64,000 nt of DNA from Paraescarpia echinospica (lineage: Eukaryota; Annelida; Polychaeta; Sabellida; Siboglinidae). Location of the stretch: the NCBI GenBank assembly GCA_020002185.1, contig CM034539.1, positions 31,047,433 through 31,111,432 of the forward strand. Direction: 5' to 3'. This document shows, in pieces, positions 43,101 through 54,882 of the stretch. Below the pieces are notes generated by a model, which did not search any database, was not told where the DNA came from, and worked only from the letters and a program-made list of their open reading frames with translations. Made by a program: the position numbers and the translations under genes. Numbering within the stretch: the stretch's first letter is position 1; each line of letters opens with the position of its first letter.

Positions 43101-43957
43101 TAGCTTTAGGACTGTGGAGGTCCGTGGATAATGATTGAGTTTCGTGTCATAGTTAGTTCTCGCTCCTCCCTACCTTCTACAATACGGATTTCATTGCAGA
43201 ATATGACTTTTGTCTTAGAACACCAAATTATACTGAAACATTCAAGTTACGCGTAAAACGTTTCGACACCAAATAAATTTCCCCAAAAGTGTTTTGTGGA
43301 GGTCCCCTTAAACATAGATATTGTGAGGGCCCCGGACAACTGCCCCGTTTGTACTGCCCTAAATCCGGTACTGGTAGAGCCTCGTTTGTTGGGTAACGCT
43401 AGGCACACACGGCCAACTTTGCCCCTCAAAAATGTTTTTCAACAAATGATTGCCGTGTGCGGTGACAGAAAATACCCATTAATTTTTTTGCCAATAAATG
43501 TTTACTCGTCTACGTCAATGTTTCCCCTGGTACAGATGACAAGGGACGAAGGGCCCCCGCCACTCACCTCGTCCACTTAATATTGGCCAAATTTGCCACC
43601 ATTTCGCCATGAATTCACCATTTCAAATAATGTTGTGTTCGGGCTCATTTTTATATGTTCAGAGTTATTGGAAACACAAATTATAGTCTGATCCCATGTT
43701 ACAGACGGCCGTGTCTGCCCAAACGGCTTCCGTACACAACGAAGATCCGTCCCCCGAGCGTGGCCCCCGACGCACCTGGTGTTCACATGGAGAACTACGA
43801 CACGTACTTCCTGAACACGATACCGAGGCACCGACGGACATTCGCCATCCACGGGGAGTGGCCCTCGGAACTGCTGCACCAGAAACGGATGGAGCACCAG
43901 AACCGAGGCGGACGCTCCTTCCCATTCCGCTGCCACAATTTCAGCTTCCTTTACTGA
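40062..43957 (+). CDS. Uncharacterised basic proline-rich protein, 388 aa, three exons
   Basis: Join 40062-40134, 42032-42872, 43705-43957: 1167 nt with matching phases (1 and 2) and canonical GT-AG sites. The start ATG has a strong animal context (GCCACCATGC) and follows an acceptor at 40044 by 17 nt, suggesting a 5' UTR exon upstream. The N-terminus is MRETLYGWYPAARGLYTTTT. Residues about 40-150 are Ser/Arg/Pro-rich and likely disordered. An acidic patch (VVADDDDNYVVDDD) lies in the middle, followed by Pro/Ser/Thr-rich sequence. The last 100 residues look most protein-like: LHRHGWRMEVPGDPLGLK, PYTTKIRPPSVAPD, MENYDTYFLNTIPRHRRTFA and the terminal FSFLY. No signal peptide, membrane segment or known domain is visible. 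I do not recognise the family. Short Arg/Pro/Tyr motifs resemble cilia- or sperm-associated proteins, but that is only an impression. Confidence 0.8.
40164..41014. mobile_element. Foldback (long inverted repeat) element, 851 bp, 7-bp target duplication
   Basis: CAAAAATAGATAAGCGAGCG at the left end is repeated as complement at the right end. The two arms (about 390 bp each) remain alignable almost to the centre, for example GCTCCACCCACTTT near 40510 and its complement near 40695. CTTCTAC flanks both ends exactly (40157-40163, 41015-41021). No coding region. It lies in intron 1 of the uncharacterised gene. Confidence 0.85.
42032..42872 (+). CDS. Uncharacterised gene, exon 2
   Basis: Acceptor TTTGACGCAG|CC, donor CTCAA|GTGAGT (phase 2). 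An 841-nt exon, markedly GC-richer than its surroundings, open throughout. Contains the Ser/Arg-rich region, the acidic patch and DYDTQLHRHGWRMEVPGD. Confidence 0.85.
42896..43104. mobile_element. Small MITE, 209 bp
   Basis: GCTAGGATTCCATGTGTA at the left and its exact complement at the right. It begins 23 bp after the exon 2 donor. The interior contains GCATCCGCATGCAGTTTCCG-type repeats. A fragment of the same family sits at 21605-21652. Confidence 0.75.
43705..43957 (+). CDS. Uncharacterised gene, exon 3 and stop
   Basis: Acceptor CATGTTACAG|A completes AAA (Lys). Encodes RPCLPKRLPYTTKIRPPSVA and onwards to RCHNFSFLY, stop TGA at 43955-43957. The TGA is itself the first three bases of a TGACGTCA palindrome. 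Confidence 0.85.
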
Positions 43958-44125
43958 CGTCATCACAGGAACACACGTCATCTCTGCAGCAAGGACACCC
44001 GCCGGCAACACCAGAAACACATGACGTCACTACAAATGAAACGTCTGACGTCACTATAGCAGGAACACCAGACGTCATTACAATCGAGACGCGTGATGTC
44101 ACTACAGCAGGAACAAGTGACGTCA
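43955..44125 (+). promoter_or_regulatory. CRE palindrome array with 24-bp periodicity
   Basis: Perfect TGACGTCA at 43955, 44022, 44046 and 44118; one-base variants at 44070 (AGACGTCA) and 44094 (TGATGTCA). From 44022 the five sites are exactly 24 bp apart, as units of a minisatellite (..ACTACAGCAGGAACAAG). TGACGTCA is the CREB/ATF site. Location is the 3' UTR. Use as an enhancer is inference. Confidence 0.7.
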
Positions 44126-44157
44126 CAACATAATGTTTTGTCGTGGTGTCGGCAACA

Positions 44158-44163
44158 AATAAA
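44158..44163 (+). promoter_or_regulatory. Polyadenylation signal of the uncharacterised gene
   Basis: Canonical AATAAA 201 bp after the stop codon. Confidence 0.65.
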
Positions 44164-44619
44164 TCGTCACTGGTGCGATCACATAGTTTGTTGAGCTGAT
44201 GTGACAGTGTTATGTGTTTTACGTTAGACAGATCATGGAAAATTGTTGATTGTTCTGACATCGATAAGTGGTAATTAATTATTGGTTAATTGCTGTAAAA
44301 TCACAACCTTCCGTCGCGTCTGCTCTATTTACATATCATTGGCGACGTTATGAACGAAGTAGGTCTTATTTTGTGTTTGGATATCACAAACGAGAAAGTT
44401 AGGCACCCATTACATGGAAAGTGTTAACATCCTGATATCGAATATGAAGATTTGTAGGAAATGCATGTTAGAATATCAACAATATCCAATAACAATTACC
44501 CTCCTGGAATTGTTCATTATAATGACGAGACAAGCTCTCCGTTGATGGCACTCAGACGGTTGCCGTCTTGAAAAAAGAAAAACTTATTTATATTGTTTGC
44601 ACTATTCTCTTAATCTCTC

Positions 44620-44625
44620 TCCCTC

Positions 44626-44674
<49 letters not shown>

Positions 44675-44885
44675 ATACACACTCGCTCTCCCTCCCTCTC
44701 TTCCTCCCACCCTCCCTCTCTCTCTCTCTCCCCTCTCTCCCTCTCTCTCTCTCTGTCTCCCGCTCTCTCCCTCCCCAATTCCCTCACTCTCTCCTTCCTT
44801 CCCCTCCTCCCTCGCTTCCCCTTCTCTTTCCCCCTCCATCCCAATCTCACCTCTCACCCTCTTTCCCTCTCTCCATCGCTCTGTC
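44620..44885. repeat. CT-rich microsatellite region
   Basis: (TC)n followed by CCCTCCCTCTC-type variation. The Ser/Leu/Pro-rich open frames here are simple-sequence artefacts. Confidence 0.95.
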
Positions 44886-44889
44886 TAGT

Positions 44890-45884
44890 TTTGATATGAT
44901 CTGTTCTGATATACACTGGACCATTGAATAAATGTGTGTTGCGTCGGCCATATTAAACACGATGCAACATGATTGATAATACTCCGATGCCCGGTTCGAT
45001 ATGACACATGTTACTTAATTGTGACATCACAGTGGGCGCTTTTGATTGTTGCTACAAAATACATTGTTTTACCTAACTAAGCAAACCTGTTACGTGGTTT
45101 GCAATTGTCTAATTACGTAATGCAACGTGTTGGAACTACATCGCATGGCCACTGCCTAGATAGCGCAGATCTCCGTGTCAAAACATCACCAGTGATTATA
45201 TAATTGTCGGGCAGCTGATTGTTCTAGGAACGTTCACTTGTTCTGTCCGGTGTCCGGTGTCCGGTTTGAAATAATCACTGTCTCACCTATCGAGCCATTT
45301 GTTTGGACAATTGATGTGTCTGACTAACTGTATCAATACATCTTATAATATCCCTCGGACCAGTCACACATTGAGTGTAGTGGCCCTGCTTGATTTAGTC
45401 ACTTAAATATTAACCGAGACTGCATTGGAATGAATTTAGTGATTTATATGAAACAATGCTTGGAGGTGCACAATTCCACCCGTATTGTGGTTGGGAAGAA
45501 ATTATATCAAAATAAGCTCTATGTTTGAAGAATACTCGAGTGACAGAAACTGATTATCATGTTGGCGTGAACACCCAGTCTTGTGTTGGATGTATTTCAC
45601 TAAACGTTTTCAGTTATAAGCATAATTATATAAATACACACTAAGCCTTATACAACTTTACGCACAAGTTATGCTAACAACCATCCATAAAGTTATGATC
45701 GCTACATTGTTAGCAGCGAGTGAATATTAAATGTTGTTATATCAGGTAAGCTGTCAATTAATGACAGTGTTGCAAAATGTTGTCTAATCTACATACTCAC
45801 TTTTCTAGACCAATAATGTACAAATTTGGGTTTGTCGCTTTCATAATGCTTCTTTTTGTATATATATATATGTTTATACAGGTG

Positions 45885-45917
<33 letters not shown>

Positions 45918-47000
45918 ATATATATATATATACATGTATATATATATATATATATATACACATAACGTTAATATTTAAAATATGCCTTTATATTAGGCTA
46001 CTTATACGTTTGCTCATTGATGTGAACGAGATAAAACGTTCACCGTGAACCTACATATAATGGGCGTCGCTAGGACTGGGCGATGTTTCGTTATAGAGAG
46101 GTGACCTCTGTAGACAGGTCATGGAATCACAATGCAGCGTAATCCGGAATCCGGACATAAAAATGAACAGACGTTATTAACAGGTCACAGCTTACGTTTT
46201 ACATTGTGTTGAACATTGATTACAATACAATCGACTTAATCGTATATGACGCATCATTGTTGAAAATTATATGCTTCCATTTTCATTTAATATTTTATTA
46301 AATTATTCTGTATACGTAACCTCTATTGAATTTTCATGTTTTGCTGAATGTTGTTTTGAATTTGTATATATTTTCAAGAATAAATTCGCTTGAAAAAAGA
46401 CTGTTGTACGTTATAGTCGTTTTGTGACCTTTAAAGGTAGGTTATAGCGAGTTTCATTGGTTAACTGATACGGAGCTAGCAAACAATTACTGTTGAGGTT
46501 TCGTTTAATTAAAATGCCTGAATTCTTGTCAATGGCAAACTACACCTAAATTATTGGTGTACTTTATATTTACCGTCCGTCATTTAAAATTTATAAACAT
46601 AATTCGAAAGAATAGCACAAATCACCGACGTCATCACTTTTCTTCCTGTTGACGGAACGATGCCATCTTTCCTTTTCAGTTCGAACGGCAAAGGTATTGT
46701 TTTTATGTGACATTGTGACTTTGAATTCGTTAGCATTTATAACATATTGGGTAGTTACAACTATAAACCATATAAAACGTGTCAATTTCTTTCATTTGTT
46801 AATATTTCCCCCCAAAATACCAAATTGATGATAAAAAATGAATACAGATAATTTTATGACAATTGTTAACAAACGTTTTAGTCAAACATACAATGGCAGC
46901 CGCTATGCCCTCACATTAATAAAACTGCTTTAACTCTTGATCCAACCAAATACGAACCAACACACATTTATAAGGCTAAGCCTACAGATATTTAGTTGAG
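44890..47000. other. Intergenic stretch without recognisable genes
   Basis: Contains an (AT)n tract at 45858-45960. Otherwise AT-rich unique sequence; no domain-bearing reading frame found. Confidence 0.5.
45858..45960. repeat. (AT)n microsatellite with CATG interruptions
   Basis: TATATATA blocks separated by ACATGTATG. Confidence 0.95.
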
Positions 47001-47095
47001 ATGATACAGGAAAATCGTGTTCTCACTGTTTCCAGTATATATTCCTAGTCATTCAATCTTCATCGTGACATAATTTTAAAGCACGTATAGCATAG

Positions 47096-47396
47096 GCGGA
47101 TCCAGGGGGCACGTGCCCCCTAGACCTGTGTAATTGTGCGTGCCCGTAGACCTATTTGAATGGGCCCACGTGACCGTGCCCCTTAGACCGTTTGAAACGT
47201 GCCACCGTTCAGGTTACAATAAGGTGAAGTTAACATTTTTCTTCAACAGCACCCCACCCCGCATCTTCTTGGGTGTCACCAGTCGAGCCAAGACAGCGGA
47301 AAAGCTGAAGTTACGGCGGCAAATATGCCTACACCATTTGGTTCGGTCGCCAGTGGAAGTGTTTGGGCCACCCCGTTAGACTAGTTTTCTGGATCC
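47096..47396. mobile_element. Possible MITE with GGATCCAG ends
   Basis: GGCGGATCCAGGGGGCACGT at the left; TTTTCTGGATCCGTC at the right gives a 9-10 bp inverted repeat (CGGATCCAG). The short TIR makes this tentative. Confidence 0.45.
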
Positions 47397-47741
47397 GTCC
47401 GTGTATAATACAACAGTTTACTGCCAATCCTAGCGAGCAGAAATGTAAGTAAATGTATTACTTGTTTGCTTATCCTCTTCATACCGTGAAGCTCGCACAA
47501 GATCTCGTCAGACCCCTGTGTCATGGGCCCCCAACTTAATGTAATGTCCCTTATTATTATATATCAGGCAGTCCAACATTGGGAAATATATTTTTATGTT
47601 TCAAAAATGGTTTCGCCTACACGCAGCTACACACATTTTCATGTTTTTCTTTACACGTTATATTTTCTGCAAAAATCTGGTAACAACACGAACCTTTGAG
47701 CCTCCAATGTTTAAAAACGTGCATGTTTACCACTATGTACA

Positions 47742-48060
<319 letters not shown>

Positions 48061-48364
48061 TTTTGTATTACACATGCAGTTGCATAAAAGAACATTTGAA
48101 AAAACTGATTTTAATTGACAGAAAAATATAAGAATACTAAATACATGTAATTCCAGCTCAACATTACGACATCCGCAACTAGTCATGATACAATGACGTT
48201 ATCAGTGATATATCATGCAACTTTACATATACTGCTTCATTTTCATTTTAGTACAGCGGCTAAGAGCCACAAATTTGACGAAATGTGCCTTTTTTTTACA
48301 AAAGCATGATAATTGACACATATGTACTTTATGATGCTAGGTACCCATCGCTATCGACATAGTA

Positions 48365-48845
48365 CCTAGCCACCATCTTGATTTTTAAAATTGCCGCCAC
48401 GGAAATCCATTATCCAGATATCTCAGCTTTATAAAAGGAACCTAAAACATGTTCTTGGTATCTAAACCAACATTTCCAGGGCCAAGGAATATATTTCTGT
48501 CATATTCAGTATCCAGGGATGACGGCCATATTGAAATTCAAGATGGCCGCCATGGAAATTCCTCACCCAAACATCTCAGCTTCTAAGCAATATATAAACA
48601 TGTTCTTTGTGACTAAACCAACATTTTCAGGGTCAATAAATCTATTTCTGCCATGTGCCATATCCTCAGATGACGGCCATATTTAAATTCAAGATGGCTG
48701 ACCTGCACATCCGTTTTACGAACATGATTTTAGTGCCTCTTGACGTTGAAGACTCCATATGAAGAATTTATATGTGGTTCATATGTTTCAAGGTCAATGA
48801 ATCCAGTTGTGTCACTTGCATTATTCCCAGATAACGGCCGCAGGG
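48365..48845. repeat. About 152-bp tandem repeat, three copies, with AAGATGGC motifs
   Basis: Landmarks GACGGCCATATTGAAATTCA plus AGATGGCCGCCATGGAAAT recur at about 48374, 48528 and 48678. Units also share AACATGTTCTT, CTAAACCAACATTT and CAGGG.CAA. Similarity is about 75-85% by eye. Confidence 0.8.
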
Positions 48846-49344
48846 TTTTTGTTAAGTGTGCTTATAGCAGGGACCATTATCCCCAAAGCAGGGACCGCAT
48901 GCCATGTTTTGACCAAGTTACAGCTCGTCGCGGAGTTGCGGACAAATTCGGATATAACATAACTATAATATGATGTAACACTATTAAATCATAGACACTT
49001 TGTTTTAACTTGTGTTAAGTTAAATTCCATCTGTGTTAATTGTAAAAAAAACCCACTGTACAGTTAACATACAATGTAGGCCTATTTATTTCTGCTATCT
49101 GTAGACAATGCTGTGAGGACGTTCATTCTCCTACCACTATGGTGGAAACGAAATCCACGTATCAAGGAATCGCTAGTATTAAGCATGCTCCAAGTCGAAG
49201 CATAGAATGCTTGTTTCCTAAAGTGCCCATGACTTGGTTTCATAATATTATTAATAACTATAAAAATAAAGATTTAACATGATATTAAGTGTTTCACAAT
49301 GGTGTCATGAACTTTACAATTGAAACATGTCCATCGTAAAAATA

Positions 49345-49471
49345 TAGGGAAATCGTGTTCTCACTGTTTCCAGTTGGTATTCCTAGTCATTCAATCTTCA
49401 TCGTGACACCATTTTAAAGCACGTATAGCATAGACGGGTCCAGGGGGCACGTGCGTGTGTATGTGCGTATA

Positions 49472-49564
<93 letters not shown>

Positions 49565-49735
49565 TTTTGTATTACACATGCAGTTGCATAAAAGAACATT
49601 TGAAAAACTGATTTTAATTGACAGAAAAATATAAGAATACTAAATACATGTAATTCCAGCTCAACATTACGACATCCGCAACTAGTCATGATACCTTGAC
49701 GTTATCAGTGATATATCATGCAACTTTACATATAT
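49345..49735. repeat. Segmental duplication, internally deleted copy
   Basis: Matches the two flanks of the long copy, joined at CACGTG (about 49449). Shared right flank runs from GTGTGATTTTGTATTACACA to ATATATCATGCAACTTTACA. Confidence 0.9.
49475..49562. repeat. (GT)n microsatellite
   Basis: Pure GT tract in the deleted copy of the segmental duplication. Confidence 0.97.
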
Positions 49736-50329
49736 AATACATATTATTATACTAATTATTATTAAACACAATGTAACACCACTGTATGTATCATGATGTA
49801 AGCTAGAAATAGGTATCCAAGCTGTAATTCAGTATTTTATTAGTATTGGTATACTGAGATAATTACAGAGTGTATCACAACAATTAATATAATTTCCTGC
49901 CTGCACGCCAGTACGACAAAGGCGACTAGTCAAGACAACTTGACGTCACCAGTAATATATCGGCTGTGAACTGTGCGGATACGTACATTTCTTCAATTAC
50001 TACTGATCGTAAACTGTGCAGATGCATACATTTCTTCAATAATTATTACTACTGCATATAAACTGTGCACAACTAGTGTCACAATAATTTCTACGAATGT
50101 GCATATTATGTGAACGTAAACTACTACTACCGCCCGTTACGGGAGAGGTTTATGTACATTGGGTACATTACCTATCTGTTTAAAGTATGTTCCACAGGTA
50201 TTATATTTATATGGTTTGTCAATTGTGTGAGTTCGAATATATATAACAGTAATCCACCAGTAATTAAGAAATGTGCGCCACATGTTATTATGTCACATCT
50301 TTAGGCTTTCTACTCAGTATTGCATAAAA

Positions 50330-51480
50330 CATGTTTCCCCAATTCCCCGCAATCACTGTTTATGCTGTGTCTCACACGTGTCACATTTGAAGGGTTCCTA
50401 AACTGCGCGAGCGCGCAAGTGTGACAGTAAACGTCTTCTCTGTGTATACTGTGACCCACATGTATCACATTTGTAGGGTTTCCCCCAGTATGGGTATAAA
50501 TGTGTGTCTTCTAATAACTTAATTGTGTAAATTGAGCACCACTGATGTCACATTTGTATGGTTTCTCCCCAGCGTGCTTGGATGCGAACATGTCTCTTCA
50601 ATGTTCCACTATCGGAGAAGTACCGCAGATTTCACATTTGTAGGGTTTCTCCCCAGGGTGGACATGATTAAGCCTCTTCAAAATACCAAGTTGTGTAAGC
50701 TGAGTCTCACATATGTCACATGTATAAGGTATCTCCCCAGTGTGTGTATGAATATGTGTCGTCAACTGACCAGATTGTGTAAATTGAGCCCCACAGGTGT
50801 AACGTTGGTAGAGTTTCTCCCCGGTATGGATACGGACATGTTTCTTCAAATTAAAACCCAATAGTATAAACTGATCCACACAGCTATCATAGTTATAGTG
50901 TTTCTCTCCCCAGTGTGAATGCGAAAATGTCTCTTCAATGTAGTACAAGCTGAGAATTGTGCCCCATATGTGTCACGTTTGTAGGGTTTCTCCCCAGTAT
51001 GGATACGAATATGTCTCTTAAAATTACCAAATTGTGTAGAAGGTGCCCCACAGATGTCACATTTGTAGGGTTTCCCCTGTATGGATACAACTGTGCCTCT
51101 TTAAAGTATCGCTCTTTGAGAAATGTACCCCACATGTATAACATGTGTATGATTTATTCCCTGTATGGATACGAACATGTCTCTTCAAATCACCATTTTG
51201 TTTAAACTGTACACCACAGGAACAACACTTGTAAGGTTTCTCCACAGTGTAAGTCCGCATGTGTGACCGTAAGATACCTCCAAGTGAGAATTATGCACCA
51301 CGTGTATCACATTTGTAGGGTTTCTCTCCAGTCTGGATACGCGCGATACTACCACGCTTTAAAAATATTGTGCACGTGTAGCTTTAAATCTTCTACTCCA
51401 AGAAGTATTTTCCACAGGTATCATATTGGAAAGGTTTACCACCAGTCTGAGAAAGCAAAGGACAACATAAATTAGATCTC
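50330..51480 (-). pseudogene. Decayed C2H2 (Krüppel-type) zinc-finger array, about 12 fingers
   Basis: On the minus strand, HTGEKPYKC-type linkers recur every 84 bp (28 residues) from about 51440 to 50395. Well-preserved pieces: VEKPYKCCSCGVQFKQNGDL, KRHVRIHTGNKSYTCYTCGV, TGEIPYTCDICETQLTQL. The frame is broken repeatedly (2-nt loss near 51075, compensating change near 50905, a stop after SPIVEH near 50600) and some fingers have lost a Cys. No KRAB, SCAN or BTB region or start exon found nearby. It would have been a DNA-binding protein; as it stands it looks like a pseudogene, or an expressed gene with errors in the assembly. Confidence 0.8.
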
Positions 51481-54400
51481 AGCGATATTTAGTTTCTCAA
51501 ATGCCACGCTTGTTTGGTTTCCCCACCATGAGGGAGGTAGTGACTCTGTAAGTACTACTTACAAATGTTGCATAGTCACACACTGACTCACTCATTGAAT
51601 GAAACGTTTATTCAACAACAACAACAACACAATACATTTGCAGAGTATGGTGTGGTGCTGTTGCCGTTGAAGGGACACAGCTGAAGTCATGCGACTTATG
51701 AGGCGCTATGTCCTTCTCGAACTAAAACACGTGGTAAATACAATATGAATTATTATAAGAGATAAAGTACAAGGTAACGATCACAATTAATTTATAAACT
51801 TGGTACAGTGATGTTTGTACTTTTAGAAGTTTACAAATAAGCAGAAAGTAATGAAGACTTGAATAGGTGCTTTGTATGTGCTTGAACTGATGTGGCTCGA
51901 TGTTCTACATCATGTTGGTACACTGTCTTTCCTATTAGAAGCACATGTCCCAGTCATCATTGTGCTCAAGTCTTTGCAGTGCTGTCAATTCAGTGTAGAC
52001 TTCTCCCACACAAACAGCCGTCCTCATTTGTCACCTGGAAACAAAGCAAGTGTCATTTAATAATGAAAGTTCTAATTAGTTATCATGCACCCCGTTCAGA
52101 GAATTAGATCATGTTAGCTAAACAAAATATCTAAGTACTGCCACAACAGTTAACCAATGAATATCGTTGTAGTCCTTTTAAGACACTGGGTGTACGGTTA
52201 ACGTGAAACTGCAAAGTGAAAGCGATGAATATAATGCAGTTAGAGGCCATACGAAACGCTGTCATGCCTAGAGAAATCCCGAAGTCGGCGTAATGAAGTG
52301 TTACATGGTGGTCGTGGAGTCTCTGTGCCTGCGTTACAGAACAATTAAAAGCGAAAACATGTTAGCTGGCCTGTAATTGTCGACATCAGACTAACACTAG
52401 TCATTGTTATGCCAGTTGCCGTAAGAAATGTGTACGTGTCCTTTATGTGTAATGACCATATCAAAGTAAAGAAGAGCTCACAATGGCTTCCTGGAGAACA
52501 CTGTGTGCGATCGATCCATATCGCCTAGACGATGTGAACATGATGCTTCTAAATTCCATTATGAGAAAAAGTGTCTCGGCAGCGGTTAATGCATTGCCAA
52601 CATGGGTTTTTGTAGATTGATAACATAGGTTAATTCTGTGAGTTCAGGCGGTACTATAATGACATTTGGTGTCTCTTCGAAAACCACAAACAAAATGGGG
52701 TGAATGAAACTGCTCAAGTTTCAAAACAGCAGTATGTGAACTCAAACCTCGAATGACAGTCCAGCTCGACTGCCAGTGCCCCTGTATGAAGCATTGCACA
52801 TATTAAATGTGGATATATGGATATGATACTACAGTATACTACAGACTGACAAAGTAACGAATGTAAAATTGATGCAAGGACATAATGCGGGTGTTTCTCA
52901 AAACGAACGTAATTTTAGGAGTGTACAGCAGGCATGGGTTAATTTCAATTATTAATTCAAATATTTAAATCACAGTTCAGCTTTTTCACTGATTGACAAT
53001 TAATTGGGCGTTGAGTGGTTGGCCGTTGGCACTCGCCAGCCTCCATCACTCAGTAGGCTCTATTGCTGTGCACTTCATGTGGCACTTAAAACGTTCAAAC
53101 AAAGAATTCTTAAACGTACAATTTATGCCCCTCCAAATGTACTGGCAATTGTATTACATGGGATGAGGTAGTTAGTAACAACGTAATGACGATTGTGAAT
53201 ACATGCGTATTTCCAGCTTTGACAAAACTCGCTATTTAGTGTCAGCTTGAGTTCAGACTGTTTTACTGTTCAAAGCTTAGCTGTCAGCTGGCATGGATAT
53301 ACTTATGGTTTTCTTCAGATGATAGAACCGATATGAGGTGTGTGTGTAAGTGTGAGTGAATAAGGTCAGTAATGTGCAGTACAGCAGTATTAGTACAGCA
53401 AATGATCCTGAAATTAAAGATACGATGCATATTTGTGAAAAATAATACACCAGTCCTTCTGTTTTAGAAAAACGAGGGGAGTGGTAAATCGCTCTCCTGA
53501 AATCTCCGAGGAGAGTAATTCGCTCTACTGGCGTTGTTAAAATTATAAGCATGCTGGTAAGCATATAGATTTGAGTGAATAAAGTGTTTTCTACGAATTG
53601 AAATACCTGGTAGTCACGTTTTGTTTTCTTTGTGCACCTAAGGAACAACAAGCCAGTGTCAACTTCTGGCGCCATTATAGTATCTTGATCTTAAACTGCT
53701 AAAAGGGGAATGTCATTCCTTTCCAGTTTCCACTGCAAGAGTGATTAAGTCCCTTTGTGCTTTTAGTCCTTTGGGCCGAAGGTTCAATGGACTTATGCTA
53801 TCGCTCTGCTGTCCGCCATGTGCCGTTAGTTGCCATATCTCGGAAACCATTGAGCAACGTTTTCTCTAATTTTGCATAGACATATCCTTGGGTACTGCCA
53901 CTATGCACGAGAAATCTGTATTTGATTGAATCATTCTAACCCCCCAAGATCCCCCAAACTGGTAAATTGTCAAATTTTGCCTGTATTTCATGTGGTAGTG
54001 CCACTATACACAAGAAATCTGTACTTGATTGAATCATTCTAACCCCCCACTGGTAAATTTCAAATTCAAAATTATCACATTTTCCCTATTTCTCTACTGC
54101 ACTGACAGAACCTGGGCAGCTGTAAGCCTCTTTATTGCATTAGCCTAAGCCCACTGCCTGCCATTGTCCAAGTGTCAAACAGAATGCCTCCATGTGGGCT
54201 GTGATTAATGTGTAATAGGAATCCCTACTGCACTGGCAGAACATGGGCAGGCAAGTTTATGATACTGACTTGCTTGTGTGCACCAGGCCAGGTAAATTAG
54301 CATGCATCCATGTTCCCCATATTTCACCATTTCTGGGTGCCTGTAGGTTTGAAGCTGTATCTTCAAAACTATTTATTTTCTATAATTGCAAGTTGTGTTT

Positions 54401-54880
54401 ATTTTGATGTTCATTTAATTATTTTTAAAATGGTTTGACTGTGGTATCTATTGGTTAAAAATATATTGTCATCTGTAGGTGACAAACATAGAAAATTAAT
54501 ATTCTGGACACGTTTATTGACATCAAATCAAAAAATGCATTCTACTTTCTTTTCTATTTAAATGCTATGCCTTGTGTAGACATGGTACTATGTAAATCGG
54601 TTCATTTTGTATCAATATAGACAGGAAACCCAGCTTTGTAAGACTTTTATCTTGGTTGTTGTCATCCTACACGTGGCTTCTGTGTCACGTCGATGTATGT
54701 GTTGACATTGTGATCACTGGTATTTTGACACCTGAAACAACCAAATGTCAACGATTAGAAGAGCTGACAGTGTTAGAATACTTACCAAGCAATTTGTTAT
54801 AATAAAAGACCAAATAACAACACATAATCAACAGTCTCGTGCTCGAATATTTCACTTCCAGGTGTATCTTCACTGGCATG
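51481..54880. other. Intergenic stretch without confident genes
   Basis: An (ACA)n tract lies at 51616-51630. Two diverged copies of an about 100-bp block (CTATGCACGAGAAATCTGTA..ATTGAATCATTCTAACCCCC) are found at 53900-54060. A dispersed motif near 52290 (GTTACATGGTGGTCGTGGAG) recurs near 58905. A 132-codon open frame at 53277-53675 (-) has two hydrophobic segments but no recognisable family. Confidence 0.45.
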
Positions 54881-54882
54881 TA

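Noticed and set aside
44568..44899. Ser/Leu/Pro-rich frames of about 100 codons on both strands
   Set aside because: Simple CT-rich sequence.
53277..53675. 132-codon minus-strand open frame with two hydrophobic segments
   Set aside because: It could be a small membrane protein, but has no family pattern, and the hydrophobic stretches may simply reflect AT-rich sequence. It ends in a GTGT-derived THTYTHT run. Kept as unproven.
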